DNA of 64,000 nucleotides, taken from Thiodiazotropha sp040791665 (GTDB taxonomy: Bacteria > Pseudomonadota > Gammaproteobacteria > Chromatiales > Chromatiaceae). The DNA lies in assembly GCA_040791665.1 (NCBI GenBank), contig JBFNNX010000016.1, forward strand, positions 124,001-188,000. The letters run 5' to 3'. This document shows positions 7,828-16,693 of this stretch, one piece after another (position 1 is the first letter of the stretch; every line of letters starts with the position of its first letter). The position numbers and the translations under genes were made by a program. The notes beneath the pieces are model-generated. The model did not search any database, was not told the DNA's origin, and saw only the letters and a program-made list of their open reading frames with translations.

Positions 7828-8761
7828 CGCCGTTACCCACCCGTTTGACCACCAGCCAGATTCCCAGACCGATAAAACCCGCTCCAAGCCAATGGAACCA
7901 ATACACATGCTCTCCCAGGAAACCCGCAGCCAGGATTGCGGCAAACACAGGAATGAGATTGAGGAATACCGCAGCGCGACTGGGGCCCACAGCCTGGTTA
8001 CCCTGGTTCCACATCAACATGCCAAAAACCGAGACTGTCAGCGCCAGCACCAAAACCACGCCAACGGTCGCCAAATCCATCGGCATGATCATAAACCAGA
8101 TTGTTTCCACCAGATAAAAAGGCAGCAGAATAATACAACCGGTAACGATAATGCCGAAGAGGGATTCCAGGGAACTCAATCCTAAAGGTATCCTGGAGAC
8201 ATTGATGGCATAGGCAGAGAATCCGCATACCGCCAACAAGGTCAAAAGATCACCACTATTGATTTCAAGCGCCAGGACAGCCGACCAGCTACCGCGAAAC
8301 AGCATGACAGCGACGCCGGTACAGGCGGCAAAGATGCCCGCGAGTTGTACTGTTCGCAACCTCTCACCCAGAAAGGTAGCGGCGATGATAACTGTCAGTA
8401 TGGGTTGAAATACGCTGATAACAGAGACATTGATAGCAGTGGTAGTACGAAGTGCTATCAGGATCAACATGGTACTGAGTGTCACGAAGCCGCCCAACAG
8501 GATGTAGGCGGTTAAATTCCCGCGAAACACACGGATGGGGGAGCCGCCTTTCAAGACCCAGGGAAGCAGGATCAGCGCCCCGAGCGTCCAGCGCCAGAAA
8601 TTGAGACCCACCGGTGGAATGAGATCATGCACACCACGTCCGATGACATGATTGCTGGCAAGAAAAAAAGCGGTCAGCACTAAGTAAGCATGGGCCAGTG
8701 GGATTGGCAGTTGCGCACCGCGCATGCACAAAACCGGGACAGTCTGCGTCTCTTTTTTCAT
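7817..8761 (-). CDS. EamA/DMT-superfamily permease
   Basis: A 314-residue membrane protein with about ten hydrophobic segments and the two EamA repeats. The first begins LVLTAFFLASNHVIGR and the second LLTLLAVCGFSAYAINVSR. The family exports amino acids and small metabolites; substrates are rarely predictable. The start chosen is the ATG at 8761 (MKKETQTVP). A TTG at 8773 abuts the stop of the CoA-transferase and would add four residues. It lies inside the ETF/CoA-transferase operon, so it may move a related organic acid or amino acid, but this is only contextual. Confidence 0.82.
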   Translation of the reverse strand: MKKETQTVPVLCMRGAQLPIPLAHAYLVLTAFFLASNHVIGRGVHDLIPPVGLNFWRWTLGALILLPWVLKGGSPIRVFRGNLTAYILLGGFVTLSTMLILIALRTTTAINVSVISVFQPILTVIIAATFLGERLRTVQLAGIFAACTGVAVMLFRGSWSAVLALEINSGDLLTLLAVCGFSAYAINVSRIPLGLSSLESLFGIIVTGCIILLPFYLVETIWFMIMPMDLATVGVVLVLALTVSVFGMLMWNQGNQAVGPSRAAVFLNLIPVFAAILAAGFLGEHVYWFHWLGAGFIGLGIWLVVKRVGNGDDE

Positions 8762-8773
8762 TCGTCGAGACAA

Positions 8774-9907
8774 TCAATCAAACTTGGCATCCGGATGCCC
8801 GTTCAACTCCGGCGGTGACTCATACCGATCCAGAGGGGTTCTGGAGAATCGGATCGGATTGCGCACAGCGGGTGTACGGCCGTCATCCAGCGTTAAGAAT
8901 AAACCGGATTCCTTGGTATAGGGATGATCATAAAGATCACCCAGATCGTTGACCGGACCGTACGGAAAATCACCGGCAGAAAAAATAGCCAGCCACTCGT
9001 CCCGGGTACGGGTCAACATCGAAGCCTGGATCAGGGGCACCAGCCGATGACGGTTTTCCACCCGTCGGGGATTGGTTCGGTACTCATCCTGTTGATGCCA
9101 GTCCGCAGCCATCACCTGACACAGACTGGCAAACTGCTTATCAGTCCCCACCGCAATCATCACCGGTTGGGTAAGCGTTGCAAAACACTGATAGGGTACG
9201 ATATTGGGGTGGGCGCTACCCAATGCCCTTGGCACCTCGCGACTGGTGAGGAAGTTTGAAACCACATTGGCCAGACAGGTCACCTGGGTATCGAACAGGG
9301 GTATCTCTATCAACTGTCCCCGCCCGGAGTGTTGACGTTCCAGCAATGCAGCAAGAATCGCATTACCGGCATAGAGCCCAGCCAATATATCACTGATAGC
9401 CACCCCAACCTTGACCGGCTCACCCTCTTCCGTTCCGGTGATACTCATCAAACCTGACATGGCCTGGATCAGCGCATCGAATCCCGGCTTGGCTCCCCAG
9501 TCACTGCACTGTTCGAATCCGTGGATCGAACAATAGATCAGTTGCGGATTGAGCGTAAGCGCTGATACCCCATCCAGACCGAACTTGTCCAAAGTACCGG
9601 CACGGAAGTTTTCGATCAGCACATCGGCAGATTGCAGCAATCCCTTCAGTACCGCCAGATCCCCGGGATTCTTGAAGTCCAGTACCCGAGACTTTTTATT
9701 TCGGTTCGTGGAGAGGTAATAGGCCGACTTGCCATCGAAGAACGGCGGTCCCCACTGGCGAGTGCCATCACCTTCGGGACTCTCGATCTTGATCACTTCC
9801 GCCCCAAGGTCGCCAAATAGTTGAGTGCACCAGGGCCCCGCAAGGATGCGTGAAAGATCCAGGATTTTAAGCCCGGCCAACGGAAGATTACGCTTGGTCA
9901 TAGACAT
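8774..9907 (-). CDS. CaiB/BaiF family III acyl-CoA transferase
   Basis: A 377-residue family III CoA-transferase. It has the opening LKILDLSRILAGPWCTQLFGDLGAEVIKIE, the DVLIENFRAGTLDKFGL stretch, the catalytic-aspartate segment VAISDILAGLYAGN, and GRGQLIEIPLFDTQ. These enzymes move CoA between carboxylic acids. With gcdH, ETF and ETF-QO nearby, a succinyl-CoA:glutarate CoA-transferase role is attractive, but other dicarboxylates or aromatic acids are possible. The ATG at 9907 and the one at 9901 are both usable. It lies 20 bases after ETF-QO. Confidence 0.85.
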   Translation of the reverse strand: MSMTKRNLPLAGLKILDLSRILAGPWCTQLFGDLGAEVIKIESPEGDGTRQWGPPFFDGKSAYYLSTNRNKKSRVLDFKNPGDLAVLKGLLQSADVLIENFRAGTLDKFGLDGVSALTLNPQLIYCSIHGFEQCSDWGAKPGFDALIQAMSGLMSITGTEEGEPVKVGVAISDILAGLYAGNAILAALLERQHSGRGQLIEIPLFDTQVTCLANVVSNFLTSREVPRALGSAHPNIVPYQCFATLTQPVMIAVGTDKQFASLCQVMAADWHQQDEYRTNPRRVENRHRLVPLIQASMLTRTRDEWLAIFSAGDFPYGPVNDLGDLYDHPYTKESGLFLTLDDGRTPAVRNPIRFSRTPLDRYESPPELNGHPDAKFD

Positions 9908-9927
9908 ACCCGGCAGGCATCATCGGC

Positions 9928-11583
9928 TCACATATTCGGATAGTTCGGTCCCCCGCCGCCTTCCGGCGTCACCCAGGTGATATTGGCGGTAGGGTCCTTG
10001 ATATCGCAGGTCTTGCAATGGATGCAGTTTTGCGCGTTGATCTGAAGTTGGGGGCCCTCCTCCATATCGAGAATCTCATAGACCCCGGCCGGACAGTAAC
10101 GTTGTTCCGGGGCATCGTAACGTCCCAGATTGATTTCCAATGGAACGACACTATCCTGCAATCTGAGATGACAGGGCTGGTCCTCTTCGTGACTGGTGTT
10201 GGAGAGATAAACAGAAGAGAGCCGATCGAAACTGATCTCGCCATCCGGCTTAGGATAGTCGATCCGTTTGCAGTCAGCCGCGTGTTTCAGGGTGTCGCGA
10301 TCTTCTATGTCGTCATGCAGATCCAGGGGAAACTTGCCACCGAACAGGGTCTGGTCAAGATAGTTGTATGCCCCTCCGAAGTATAAACCCCATTTCTTCA
10401 GTGCCGCGCCGAAATTGCGGCTGCGATACAACTCATCGCAAAGCCAGGATGCCTCGAAGCGATCGTTAAAAGCGTACAGATCCTCTCCGCCCCGGCCCCC
10501 TTCAGCAAGAGACTCGAACACTGTTTCAGCAGCCAGCATGCCGGACTTCATTGCCGTATGGGTGCCTTTGATCTTGGCGTAGTTGAGGGTGCCTGCATCG
10601 CATCCGATCAAAAGCGCCCCAGGCATGTGCATGGTGGGCAAGGCATGAAAACCGCCCTTGTTTATGACACGCGCGCCATAGGCTACCCGGCGGCCACCGG
10701 TCAGATAACCTTTGAGCAATGGATGCTGTTTCAGACGTTGAAACTCCTCATATGGATTAACATGAGGGTTCTGATAATTCAGATCGACGATCAGACCCAC
10801 ACTGACCTGGTTGTTCTCAAGGTGATACAGAAAGAATCCACCGCCACTGCCACTCTCTGACAATGGCCAACCCGAACCATGGATGACCAATCCCTGTTGG
10901 TGTTTTTGCTGACTGCAATCCCACAATTCCTTCAATCCCAGCCCATAGTGCTGTGCCCCCACGCCGGCATCAAGTTGATACCTGGCGACCAACTGCTGAC
11001 CCAGATGACCACGTGCACCCTCTGCAAACAGAGTGTATTTTGCGCGTAATTCCATACCGGGTTCGAAACTTGGCTTTTTACTGCCATCTTCGGCCAATCC
11101 CATATCGCCTGTGATGACACCAGCCACTTCAGCATGCTCACCGTAAAGCACCTCGGCAGCCGAAAATCCGGGGAATATATCGACATCCAGTGTCTCTGCC
11201 CGTTCAGACAGCCAACGACATAGATTACCCAGGCTGGCTATGTAATTGCCTCGATTGTGCATCGAGGCGGGGACAAACTGTTTCGGCACCTGCCACGCCT
11301 TCTCCCCGTTCCACAGAAAATAGACAAGATCATGACTGACCTCTGTGATCAGGGGTGCGTCTTGCTCTCGCCAATCGGGAATCAATTCATCGAGTGAACA
11401 GGGATCGATGACAGCGCCTGACAGTACGTGCGCACCAATCTCAGCGCCTTTTTCAAGCACACATACGGAGAGTTCCCTTTTCTGTGCCACGGCAAGTTGG
11501 CGCAATCGTATTGCAGCGGCCAATCCTGCCGGACCACCGCCAACGATGACTACATCATATTCCATGCTCTCACGTTGCATCAT
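9928..11583 (-). CDS. etfD: Electron transfer flavoprotein-ubiquinone oxidoreductase
   Basis: A 551-residue ETF-QO. It has an FAD-binding motif VVIVGGGPAGLAAAIRL at the N terminus, GAHVLSGAVIDP, DAGTLNYAKIKGTHTAMKSG, and a C-terminal ferredoxin-like part where YCPAGVYEI and NCIHCKTCDIKDP supply four cysteines for one 4Fe-4S cluster. The enzyme is membrane-associated and passes electrons from ETF to ubiquinone. Full family length. Start ATG at 11583 is preceded by a GGAG; the ATG at 11565 is an alternative. It lies 78 bases after etfA, a gap that contains a TTAGGGCCTGTTAACA repeat. Confidence 0.95.
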   Translation of the reverse strand: MMQRESMEYDVVIVGGGPAGLAAAIRLRQLAVAQKRELSVCVLEKGAEIGAHVLSGAVIDPCSLDELIPDWREQDAPLITEVSHDLVYFLWNGEKAWQVPKQFVPASMHNRGNYIASLGNLCRWLSERAETLDVDIFPGFSAAEVLYGEHAEVAGVITGDMGLAEDGSKKPSFEPGMELRAKYTLFAEGARGHLGQQLVARYQLDAGVGAQHYGLGLKELWDCSQQKHQQGLVIHGSGWPLSESGSGGGFFLYHLENNQVSVGLIVDLNYQNPHVNPYEEFQRLKQHPLLKGYLTGGRRVAYGARVINKGGFHALPTMHMPGALLIGCDAGTLNYAKIKGTHTAMKSGMLAAETVFESLAEGGRGGEDLYAFNDRFEASWLCDELYRSRNFGAALKKWGLYFGGAYNYLDQTLFGGKFPLDLHDDIEDRDTLKHAADCKRIDYPKPDGEISFDRLSSVYLSNTSHEEDQPCHLRLQDSVVPLEINLGRYDAPEQRYCPAGVYEILDMEEGPQLQINAQNCIHCKTCDIKDPTANITWVTPEGGGGPNYPNM

Positions 11584-11594
11584 AGGCTCCGGCT

Positions 11595-11610
11595 TTAGGG
11601 CCTGTTAACA
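11595..11610. repeat. Copy of the AGGGCCTGYTAACA intergenic repeat
   Basis: TTAGGGCCTGTTAACA between etfA and ETF-QO. Close copies occur at 28151, 54836 and 55853, each next to a gene end. Confidence 0.55.
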
Positions 11611-11661
11611 TGCATTTGATCATCACTGCCAAGACCCGTTTTTTTGCCCCGCAAGGCAGAT

Positions 11662-12606
11662 TCAATTAACACTCCGTTCAAGTTCAGCCAACAAGGCAGG
11701 CAGGATGTCGAACAGGTCGCCAACGATGCCATAGTCGGCGATTTGGAATATGGGGGCATCCTCGTCCTTGTTGATAGCCACGATCACTTTGCTCTCCTTC
11801 ATTCCGGCCAAATGTTGTATGGCACCGGAAATACCGACAGCTATATAGAGTTTGGGGGCAACCACCTTGCCGGTTTGTCCTACTTGCAAATCATTAGAAA
11901 CAAATCCCGCATCCACGGCTGCGCGGGATGCGCCAATCGCCGCACCAAGCCTGTCGGCGAGGGTCTCGAGCAGATGGAAATTCTCTGCACTGCCCAAACC
12001 GCGCCCGCCGGAGACCACCACTTCGGCCTGAGTCAAGTCCGGCCGCGACGATTCACTCTGCTCCTCTCCATCCCAGCGGCAAAGGCCCGTATCCCCGCTC
12101 GCCTCAATCTGATCAATGAGTGCGTTACCACCTTCTGCAACGGCCGGCTCGAAGGCGGTTGTACGTACAGTGACAACCTTCAACGGGTCCTTCGAGCGCA
12201 CGGTGGCGATAACGTTTCCCGCGTAGATCGGCCGTCGGAAGCAGTCACTCGATTCAATCGCGATAATGTCTGATATCTGAGCCACGTCCAGCAGTGCTGC
12301 CACGCGAGGCATCAGGTTCTTTCCATTGGCAGTGGCCGGCATCAGCAGATGCGTATATCCTTCAGCCTGTCTGACGACCAAGGGAGCGACATTTTCCGCC
12401 AGCTGATGCTCATATTCCGGGGCATCAGCCAATGCCACACGACTCACTCCCCGGACTCTCGCGGCGCTCTCGGCTACCGACGAACAGCCACTGCCGGCGA
12501 TCAGCAGATCGACTGAATCGCTTATTTGAGTCGCAGCAGTGATCGCCGCCAGGGTTGCAGCATTGAGTTCACTGTTATTGTGTTCAGCGATAACCAGTAT
12601 CGTCAC
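11662..12606 (-). CDS. etfA: Electron transfer flavoprotein alpha subunit
   Basis: A 314-residue ETF alpha/FixB protein. The N-terminal domain starts MTILVIAEHNNSELNAATL, and the C-terminal FAD domain holds YIAVGISGAIQHLAGMKES, VIVAINKDEDAPIF and DYGIVGDLFDILPAL. It forms the ETF heterodimer with the product of etfB three bases upstream and carries electrons from acyl-CoA dehydrogenases to ETF-QO. The start is a GTG at 12606; the family N terminus matches exactly from this codon. Confidence 0.95.
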   Translation of the reverse strand: MTILVIAEHNNSELNAATLAAITAATQISDSVDLLIAGSGCSSVAESAARVRGVSRVALADAPEYEHQLAENVAPLVVRQAEGYTHLLMPATANGKNLMPRVAALLDVAQISDIIAIESSDCFRRPIYAGNVIATVRSKDPLKVVTVRTTAFEPAVAEGGNALIDQIEASGDTGLCRWDGEEQSESSRPDLTQAEVVVSGGRGLGSAENFHLLETLADRLGAAIGASRAAVDAGFVSNDLQVGQTGKVVAPKLYIAVGISGAIQHLAGMKESKVIVAINKDEDAPIFQIADYGIVGDLFDILPALLAELERSVN

Positions 12607-12608
12607 GA

Positions 12609-13358
12609 TTAGATCACCCTTGCTTCGTTTCTGAGTTTCTCCACCAGTTCTTTTGCATCGGAAACCTTGATGCCTCCACTGCGCTGTACCGGTTCAGCTA
12701 CAGAGAGAACCTCCAATCGAGCTGATATATCGACACCCAGCTCTGCCGGCGTGATCTTTTCCAGGGGCTTTTTCTTGGCCTTCATAATATTCGGTAATTT
12801 GACATAGCGCGGTTCGTTCAAGCGTAAATCGGAGGTCACCACGCCCGGTGGCTGAAAAGAGAGGGTTTGGCTGCCGGTATCTGTCTCTCGTGTAACCTGC
12901 ACCCGATCACCGTCGACCAGAACTTGGGATGCGAAAGTACCCTGGGGCCAGCCCAACAGCGCCGCCAGCATTTGACCGGTTTGGTTACTGTCGTCATCGA
13001 TCGCCTGCTTACCGAGAATAACCAGATCGAACTGCCCTCTCTCCACGATAGCAACAAGCAGTTTGGCGACAGTCAAAGGTTCCAACCGTTCATCGGTCTC
13101 CACCAGCAAGCCGCGATCCACCCCCATGGCTAGGGCCGTACGGACAATGTCCTGGCATGCCGTCTCACCAAGGGAGACAGCAACCACCTCTGTAGCGCTA
13201 CCCGCTTCTTTCATTCGCACCGCTTCTTCCACGGCTATTTCATCAAACGGATTCATGGACATTTTTGCATTGGCTATTTCAACATCTGAACCATCCGCTT
13301 TTGGGCGGACCTTGATGTTGTAGTCAACTACTCTTTTAACAGCTACCAGTACTTTCAT
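12609..13358 (-). CDS. etfB: Electron transfer flavoprotein beta subunit
   Basis: A 249-residue ETF beta/FixA protein: MKVLVAVKRVVDYNIKVR at the start, AKMSMNPFDEIAVEEAVRMKE, LGKQAIDDDSNQTGQMLAALLGWPQ and a basic IMKAKKKPLEKI recognition segment. The frame stays open 48 codons upstream, but the ATG at 13358 gives the exact family N terminus. It begins 12 bases after the F420:NADP oxidoreductase, so the reductase and ETF are probably co-transcribed. Confidence 0.95.
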   Translation of the reverse strand: MKVLVAVKRVVDYNIKVRPKADGSDVEIANAKMSMNPFDEIAVEEAVRMKEAGSATEVVAVSLGETACQDIVRTALAMGVDRGLLVETDERLEPLTVAKLLVAIVERGQFDLVILGKQAIDDDSNQTGQMLAALLGWPQGTFASQVLVDGDRVQVTRETDTGSQTLSFQPPGVVTSDLRLNEPRYVKLPNIMKAKKKPLEKITPAELGVDISARLEVLSVAEPVQRSGGIKVSDAKELVEKLRNEARVI

Positions 13359-13369
13359 CAGCCAATCCC

Positions 13370-14047
13370 TTAAACTGCCGAACCCGGTTCGCCGGTAATA
13401 CGTAAACCCGCACCGTTGATTTTGTAGCGTTTGTTTAAGAATATCAGTACCGAAGTCAACGCCTCGGCTACAACGGAATTGTCGATTGCCCCCGCATGCC
13501 AAGCACGCAAACCGATATCCCTGGCAAGCTTGACCACCCTATCCCGTGCCTCCGGGTCATTACCTGAAACCAGCACATCACATTCGTTATGATGACCATC
13601 GTCTGACTGCAAATGCGCAGCTGCGATATTCTGAAAGGCGGAAACGACACGAACATTTTCACCCAACAACATTTGGGACTGTTTAGCTGCCGGCCCATCC
13701 GCCGGGAGCTGGACGCGTGCTACCCTTGGTGGAACCAGAGGCACGGTGGCATCAACAAATATCTTACCCTGGACCGCATCACGGACACTTTTCAAGGTAC
13801 TGTCGTGACTGGCAAAAGGAACCGTCATTATGACCACATCGGCAATTGTCGCGGCAGCGCTGTTTTCTCTACCGTCTACCGATGTCCCGACCCGATCCGA
13901 CATGGCTTTTGCCGAAGCCTTGGCCTTCTCCTCACCCCTGGATCCGATAATGACCGGATAACCGGCTTTGGCCAATTGATAAGCCAAACCACCTCCCAGA
14001 TCACCTGTACCACCTAATACGGCGACAATCGGCAACGAATCAGACAT
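13370..14047 (-). CDS. npdG: NADPH-dependent F420 reductase (F420:NADP oxidoreductase)
   Basis: A 225-residue Rossmann-fold protein whose start, IVAVLGGTGDLGGGLAYQLAK, then PVIIGSRGEEKAKASA, match the Fno/NpdG family, which moves hydride between F420H2 and NADPH. Further family features are DVVIMTVPFASH, VSAFQNIAAAHL and DVLVSGNDPEARDRV. Length is usual. It is the first gene of the ETF operon and, with cofCDE 10 kb away, shows that F420 is used and not only made. The ATG at 14047 is the start. Direction of the reaction in the cell (F420H2 making NADPH, or the reverse) is not decided by sequence. Confidence 0.87.
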   Translation of the reverse strand: MSDSLPIVAVLGGTGDLGGGLAYQLAKAGYPVIIGSRGEEKAKASAKAMSDRVGTSVDGRENSAAATIADVVIMTVPFASHDSTLKSVRDAVQGKIFVDATVPLVPPRVARVQLPADGPAAKQSQMLLGENVRVVSAFQNIAAAHLQSDDGHHNECDVLVSGNDPEARDRVVKLARDIGLRAWHAGAIDNSVVAEALTSVLIFLNKRYKINGAGLRITGEPGSAV

Positions 14048-14257
14048 CTGCAGGTTCCTCTATGTTGACATCCGCTCGAATCAGCCAGCAGTGCGGACTA
14101 TAAATGAATACTATTAATCACGTCTGATAGCGTCTTGAACGCCAGGGTGAACAAGTTGACTCTCAAGGAAGCCGGTCATGCATCATGTAATGGAAAGGAA
14201 TACGCGGTCAGCGCCTGGTTAATGTAGCCAACAATTGCTGTTACCGGCAGACACCCA

Positions 14258-15205
14258 TCACCCTAACGGATCGATTCGATGTGGATGGGAATAAACCGTC
14301 AAGCGCCCTTTGCGTACAAAGCCGCACAGGGTCACACCAAACCGTTCCGCCACTTCTATCGCCAACGAAGTCGGCGCACTGACTGCAGCAACAATTTCCA
14401 GACCTGCGCGCACCGCTTTGGTCACCATCTCCAGACTCAGGCGACTGGATAGCAGAACACCTCGTGCCTTGAACCCTTCGCCGTTCAGCAGAGAAGCCCC
14501 GATAACCTTGTCCAGGGCATTGTGTCGTCCAAGGTCTTCGGCTACAGCATGAATACGCCCATCAGAAGTAAACACAGCTGCCGCATGCGCACCGCCTGTC
14601 TCATCGAAAATGGCCTGTCGCTGCCGCATCTCCTCCATCAGTTCCGCGACTCCCCTACCCATCAGTCGCATTCGATCAGGTACGTCATTCAGGCCAAAGG
14701 TATTGTTTTCGACCACTTCCCTGCTTCCGCAAATCCCGCAGGAGCTCGTCATCACCAAGTTGCGCCTTCGTGTTTCTACCGTTTCCGGACGCTTGAGCTT
14801 CATGCGCACGATACCCGGCTTGTCCGGGCATACCGCCAGGCTCTCGACATCATCCAGGTTTTGAATCAAGCCTTCCGTGAAGGCAAAACCCGCAGCCAAT
14901 GAAAGTGCCGCACTGGGAACCTCCTCGCTCAGCAGGCCATGCCCTGAAAGATACCCGCTACCCATGAGTTGCACATTGTCGGTAGGCGTCCACATCAGGG
15001 TATAAGTACCGATTGCCTCGACATCCAACGTCAAGGCGTCTTCAATGACTACAGGACTCTGTTCCACCACACCCGGTTGACCCGGCCCGGGAATGTAACG
15101 TGATGTTACACGCCGCACGCCTGGTTTCCCGCTGTTATCCACAATATTGGCAGTAACGGCTCTAGTGCAGGCCAAGACGGGCTGCAAAGCTAATTTGGGG
15201 CTCAT
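14258..15205 (-). CDS. fdhD: FdhD sulfur carrier for molybdenum-bisPGD enzymes
   Basis: A 315-residue FdhD. It carries the CxxC pair in MTSSCGICGSREV, LSEEVPSAALSLAAGFAFTEGLI before it, and GRIHAVAEDLGRHNALDKVIG plus VLLSSRLSLEMVTKA after it. FdhD takes sulfur from IscS and sulfurates the Mo-bisPGD cofactor of formate dehydrogenase and related enzymes. It follows a Mo-enzyme operon, so that complex is its likely client. ATG at 15205 has an AGGCAGG upstream and is preferred over a GTG at 15211. The 5' end overlaps the NrfD-like gene by 44 bases. Confidence 0.93.
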   Translation of the reverse strand: MSPKLALQPVLACTRAVTANIVDNSGKPGVRRVTSRYIPGPGQPGVVEQSPVVIEDALTLDVEAIGTYTLMWTPTDNVQLMGSGYLSGHGLLSEEVPSAALSLAAGFAFTEGLIQNLDDVESLAVCPDKPGIVRMKLKRPETVETRRRNLVMTSSCGICGSREVVENNTFGLNDVPDRMRLMGRGVAELMEEMRQRQAIFDETGGAHAAAVFTSDGRIHAVAEDLGRHNALDKVIGASLLNGEGFKARGVLLSSRLSLEMVTKAVRAGLEIVAAVSAPTSLAIEVAERFGVTLCGFVRKGRLTVYSHPHRIDPLG

Positions 15206-16067
15206 AGACACCTGCCTTGAAGATTAAAACACGATAGCTGAAGAAACCGACCAATACGCCCGTCGCAGCCACAAATATCGACACCAATGCGCTCCCCCCC
15301 AACCACAACAAAATAAGCGGAAGAAGAATACCGGCACCTAAAACCAGAGTATAAAATGGCAATGAGAAACCCTCTTTGATCAATAGTGTCACCGACTGTT
15401 GCCCACCCCGGGTACCGTGATAAGCGGCATGAAGCAGACTCAACAGGATGGCTAGCGTTACCACCAGCAAAGCTAGCAACAGCTTTTGCAACAACACCAG
15501 ATCAGCATCGACCAAGCTGTTCAATGCACTACCCAGAAGCAGGGTGACGGCGGCACCGCCGAGCAAGGCATAAGCCATACTGCTAACCGGCATCAAACCC
15601 GTGTTCCACAAGGCTATGGATGAGGAGTGTGACATCGCGAATCCCTGATAGGTCATCACCAGCAGCGCGGCAGCGACTGCGATAAGCTGAATCAGCTTGC
15701 CCACGGCCCCCCCGCCGGACCAGCCAAAAGTCTGATCCAGTACGACCAGTATCCCGAATGGGACAAAGACCATAATGGATATCAAGCCGCGACTGATCCA
15801 GGAACGATCTGGACGAAGCATCGCCCGCCAGGATTTCGCCGGTACACCCATGTGGGTCAAATGAAAAAGCGGCTTTCCAACACCCGTGCTGATCAGACCG
15901 AAGATCATCCCGGCAACAAAATCAAAGTACATCGATATCAGGAAGGTACCGGCACCCAACTCACCGAAGAAAAAGGCCGTGGCCATCGGCACATCCCAGA
16001 AATTTTGGAAGCGGTAACCGAGTTTAAAGCTATCGCCGACCAAAGGTGCATCTGTATTCGACATCAT
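15162..16067 (-). CDS. NrfD/PsrC-like membrane subunit of a molybdenum oxidoreductase
   Basis: A 301-residue membrane protein with about eight hydrophobic segments. The segment HMGVPAKSWRAMLRPDRSWISRG and the opening FQNFWDVPMATAFFFGELGAG resemble NrfD/PsrC/DmsC-type anchors, which exchange electrons with the quinone pool. It follows the ferredoxin subunit by eight bases and has a clear AAAGGAG site before ATGATG at 16067/16064. It carries no heme motif that I can see. Role: membrane anchor and quinone site of the complex formed with the next two gene products. Confidence 0.82.
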   Translation of the reverse strand: MMSNTDAPLVGDSFKLGYRFQNFWDVPMATAFFFGELGAGTFLISMYFDFVAGMIFGLISTGVGKPLFHLTHMGVPAKSWRAMLRPDRSWISRGLISIMVFVPFGILVVLDQTFGWSGGGAVGKLIQLIAVAAALLVMTYQGFAMSHSSSIALWNTGLMPVSSMAYALLGGAAVTLLLGSALNSLVDADLVLLQKLLLALLVVTLAILLSLLHAAYHGTRGGQQSVTLLIKEGFSLPFYTLVLGAGILLPLILLWLGGSALVSIFVAATGVLVGFFSYRVLIFKAGVYEPQISFAARLGLH

Positions 16068-16075
16068 CCGCTCCT

Positions 16076-16693
16076 TTAGGATATGTAATAAACCTTGGGT
16101 TTGGTATTTTTTTCCGCCAGTGGGGTCTGACCGCCACCCCGTTCACGCATTACCCGATTGGGCTTGCTGTCCGGATCATCAAAATCACCGAAGATACGTG
16201 CATTGGTGGGACAGGTAACCACACAGGCAGGATCAAGACCGGCATCCACCCGGTTACTGCAAAAGTCACACTTGATAACGGTACCCGGTGTGAAACGCTC
16301 GTAGCCTTGCTTCTCGAAATCGGTTAATTGGCCTTCACCGAACAGCCCCCTATCCAACATCGCCTTGGAGACCTGACTGCGTTGATCATAGGGACAGGCC
16401 ACGGCACAGCTCCCGCATCCGATACACTTTTCACCATCCACCATGACAATGCCGTCATCCCGAGTGTAGGTTGCCCCGCTGGGACAGACCTTTTCACAGG
16501 GAGCATCCTCGCAATGGTTGCACAAGGTCGGAATATAGACGCGTTTGACAGACGGATAGACACCATAATCCTCACTCAGCGTCTTAGTGAAGAACACACC
16601 GTCCGGCAGACTGTTTTCCTGTTTACAGCCAATTACGCAGGCATTGCAGCCAATACACCGCTTCAGGTCAAAGACCATACCCATTCTGGCCAT
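16076..16693 (-). CDS. Four-cluster 4Fe-4S electron-transfer subunit
   Basis: A 205-residue ferredoxin-like subunit of the DmsB/NrfC/PhsB type. Four cysteine groups are visible: CIGCNACVIGCK, CNHCEDAPCEKVCPSGA, CIGCGSCAVACPYDQR, and CDFCSNRVDAGLDPACVVTCP. They give sixteen cysteines for four 4Fe-4S clusters. It wires the molybdenum subunit to the NrfD-like membrane subunit. Its ATG at 16693 overlaps the TGA of the upstream catalytic gene (ATGG/TCA junction), a sign of coupling. No signal peptide is seen. Confidence 0.9.
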   Translation of the reverse strand: MARMGMVFDLKRCIGCNACVIGCKQENSLPDGVFFTKTLSEDYGVYPSVKRVYIPTLCNHCEDAPCEKVCPSGATYTRDDGIVMVDGEKCIGCGSCAVACPYDQRSQVSKAMLDRGLFGEGQLTDFEKQGYERFTPGTVIKCDFCSNRVDAGLDPACVVTCPTNARIFGDFDDPDSKPNRVMRERGGGQTPLAEKNTKPKVYYIS

